A stretch of DNA of 6,851 nt from Bacillota bacterium (GTDB taxonomy: Bacteria; Bacillota_E; Sulfobacillia; Sulfobacillales; Sulfobacillaceae). This document shows, piece after piece, positions 5,854 to 6,851 of the stretch. Position numbers and translations under genes: made by a program. Each line of letters starts with the position of its first letter. Positions within the stretch are counted from its first letter, which is position 1. The DNA is taken from contig JAKAAL010000222.1 of assembly GCA_021802375.1 (NCBI GenBank), forward strand, positions 1 through 6,851, written 5' to 3'. The notes under the pieces were generated by a model that was given only the letters and a program-made list of their open reading frames with translations, made no database searches and was not told the origin of the DNA.

Positions 5854-6757
5854 GGCGTTTCGGGTCGTTTGCCAAGGAACCGCCCAAGCCGATCCGCGAA
5901 GTATTCAAGCATAGGCCAGATCCTAATGAGAATACCACGGGAACGATCTAAATGATGGGTTCACGCCAAGTCGTATAGGCGGAGTTGAGGCATAGTGCGA
6001 ACCGATTCATCATCGGCCAGATACCTAGCCCCGTCCTTCCTTTGGAACGCCCAACAGGGGCGTGATTCACCGTTATGTGTCCGACGGAGAAGTGGCACGA
6101 ATCCGAACTCGCGTCCTTTAAGGCGCTCGAGAGCGGAATCGATTCCCCGTGGACGCGCCACGGCACCTGCGCGGCGAGAGCGACCCCGGCTCAGGTTCGC
6201 GGATGGTCGAGCCCAGGCGGCCCCAAGCCGCCATCTAACGCTAATAGCCAAGCGGACGACAAAGGCAGAAGGGATTGAGATTAAGAGGCTTCAGCCGCCA
6301 AGCCTTAAATGGACATGTTCCTACCGTTTCGCCACAAGCTCAAGACCAGGCCATTCCAATGGAACGTGTGGGACCTACGGGTTTAGCGTTAATTAGTTTA
6401 GGCATCACGAACTTCCGTGTCACAAAGACATCCGAAGCGATATCAGCTCATCGGGCTAGAATTGGCTGATTGACACACCGCCATCATTCGCCCGAAAGTT
6501 CTCCAGGCACCCCAATGCCTATGCTAGTCAGTGAATGCTTGGGGTACACTCCTAGGGCTCTTCGACGAGCCGATGGGAACTCAATTTCGCTAAACCAAGG
6601 ACATCATGCCTCATCCATAAACACGAAGCGGGTCAAGGGCAAGCGGGAAGAGGCCAAGATGCGTTCTACAGCACCCCAAGGGGTTGCTCACCTGGCGGCG
6701 CGGCAGTTCGCCAAATAAACGGTTGTTCCATAGTGCGAAAGTCCTAAAAGGCCGAGC
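5854..6757. other. About 900 bases with no recognisable gene
   Basis: No frame on either strand gives a protein I recognise. The longest frames have no good ribosome binding site and read as Arg/Pro/Ser-rich translations typical of non-coding DNA. The longest are plus 5995-6396, minus 5961-6251 and plus 6470-6718. Several short perfect inverted repeats are present: CCGAT/ATCGG (6002-6016), CGCCC/GGGCG (6048-6062), GGCGGC/GCCGCC with a five-base loop (6216-6232), ACCCCAA/TTGGGGT (6509-6545) and GGCTC/GAGCC (6556-6571). An 11-base sequence, CATAGTGCGAA, occurs at 5991-6001 and again at 6729-6739. No tRNA, rRNA, CRISPR or insertion-sequence ends were seen. It could be decayed coding DNA, a remnant of a mobile element, or a structured RNA; the sequence alone does not decide. 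Confidence 0.6.
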
Positions 6758-6850
6758 CTATTTGTCGAAAAGATCGGCAACGGCCAGCGACACACCGGGG
6801 AAGAGCGTGCTGGCGACGATCTCGCTCCGACGAAAAGGCCCGGAACTTCG
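6758..6850 (-). CDS. C-terminal end of a protein running in from the right edge; possibly Uma2-family
   Basis: The last minus-strand frame before the window edge ends with TAG at 6760-6758. Its 30 visible residues finish SEIVASTLFPGVSLAVADLF and then Asp-Lys. An S-x-x-(L/F)-P-G-x-x-L-x-V-x-x-(L/I)-F ending is reminiscent of Uma2-family (DUF820, PD-(D/E)XK nuclease fold) proteins, where a short 'S-xx-FPGL-x-L-x-V-x-x-LF' tail closes the domain. This is a weak call from a short piece. Most of the gene, including any catalytic residues, lies outside the window. Confidence 0.35.
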   Translation of the reverse strand, partial: RSSGPFRRSEIVASTLFPGVSLAVADLFDK

Positions 6851-6851
6851 C

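Noticed and set aside
5778..5912. Minus-strand frame of 44 codons (ATG at 5912), reading MLEYFADRLGRFLGKRPET and on
   Set aside because: It overlaps the end of the small plus-strand gene and the candidate terminator, has only a poor AGGA upstream and matches no family I know. It may be chance, but conservation would change my mind.
5991..6010. GTGCGAACCG resembling the 5' end of a group II intron
   Set aside because: No domain V hairpin and no reverse transcriptase frame were found in the region.
5961..6251. Minus-strand frame of 96 codons with an Arg-rich N-terminus
   Set aside because: No ribosome binding site or family motifs, and competing frames of similar quality exist on both strands.
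6470..6718. Plus-strand frame of 82 codons ending ...KGKREEAKMRSTAPQG and on
   Set aside because: It begins with TTG without a ribosome binding site, and the N-terminal part looks like random translation. The TTGACA at 6470-6475 has no -10 partner.

Overview
The window looks like chromosomal DNA from a Bacillota (Firmicutes)-type bacterium of roughly 50-57% G+C (estimated by eye). The main evidence is the rapZ-yvcK-whiA cluster, typical of Gram-positives, together with strong AGGAGG-type ribosome binding sites. A complex I (nuo) operon next to it would fit an aerobic or facultative, Sulfobacillus- or Alicyclobacillus-like lineage, but that assignment is inference and no species is claimed.

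Layout, read along the minus strand from about 5333 down to 124. rapZ (nucleotide-binding regulator), yvcK (UPF0052/CofD-like, with an added two-helix membrane anchor) and whiA (LAGLIDADG-like plus HTH regulator) form one tightly overlapping operon. The rapZ/yvcK overlap is 17 nt and the yvcK/whiA overlap is an ATGA. A perfect 12-bp hairpin and a new promoter with a consensus TATAAT box separate whiA from the next operon, nuoA-nuoB-nuoC-nuoD. These are the peripheral/membrane junction subunits of proton-pumping NADH:quinone oxidoreductase, again overlapping or closely spaced.

nuoD breaks off after about 204 codons, close to position 124. The remaining ~120 bases at the left edge instead read on the plus strand as a NuoG/molybdopterin-oxidoreductase-like fragment. 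This inverted junction is either a chimeric contig end or a real rearrangement that destroys nuoD. It is the most notable anomaly in the window.

Divergent from rapZ, on the plus strand, is a small gene with a good ribosome binding site (5569-5787). It encodes a 72-residue protein with an Arg/Ser/Glu-rich N-terminus and one transmembrane helix, of unknown function. After a possible terminator there is about 900 bp (to 6757) with no gene I can recognise, only a scatter of small inverted repeats. At the right edge a minus-strand frame ends at 6758; its 30 visible residues resemble the C-terminus of Uma2-family proteins, but this is weak. I found no CRISPR array, tRNA, rRNA or convincing mobile element. 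Apart from the nuoD junction, the two operons are ordinary housekeeping loci with a few unusual details: the nuoA start codon, the NuoA D-x-E motif and the RapZ Walker A lysine.
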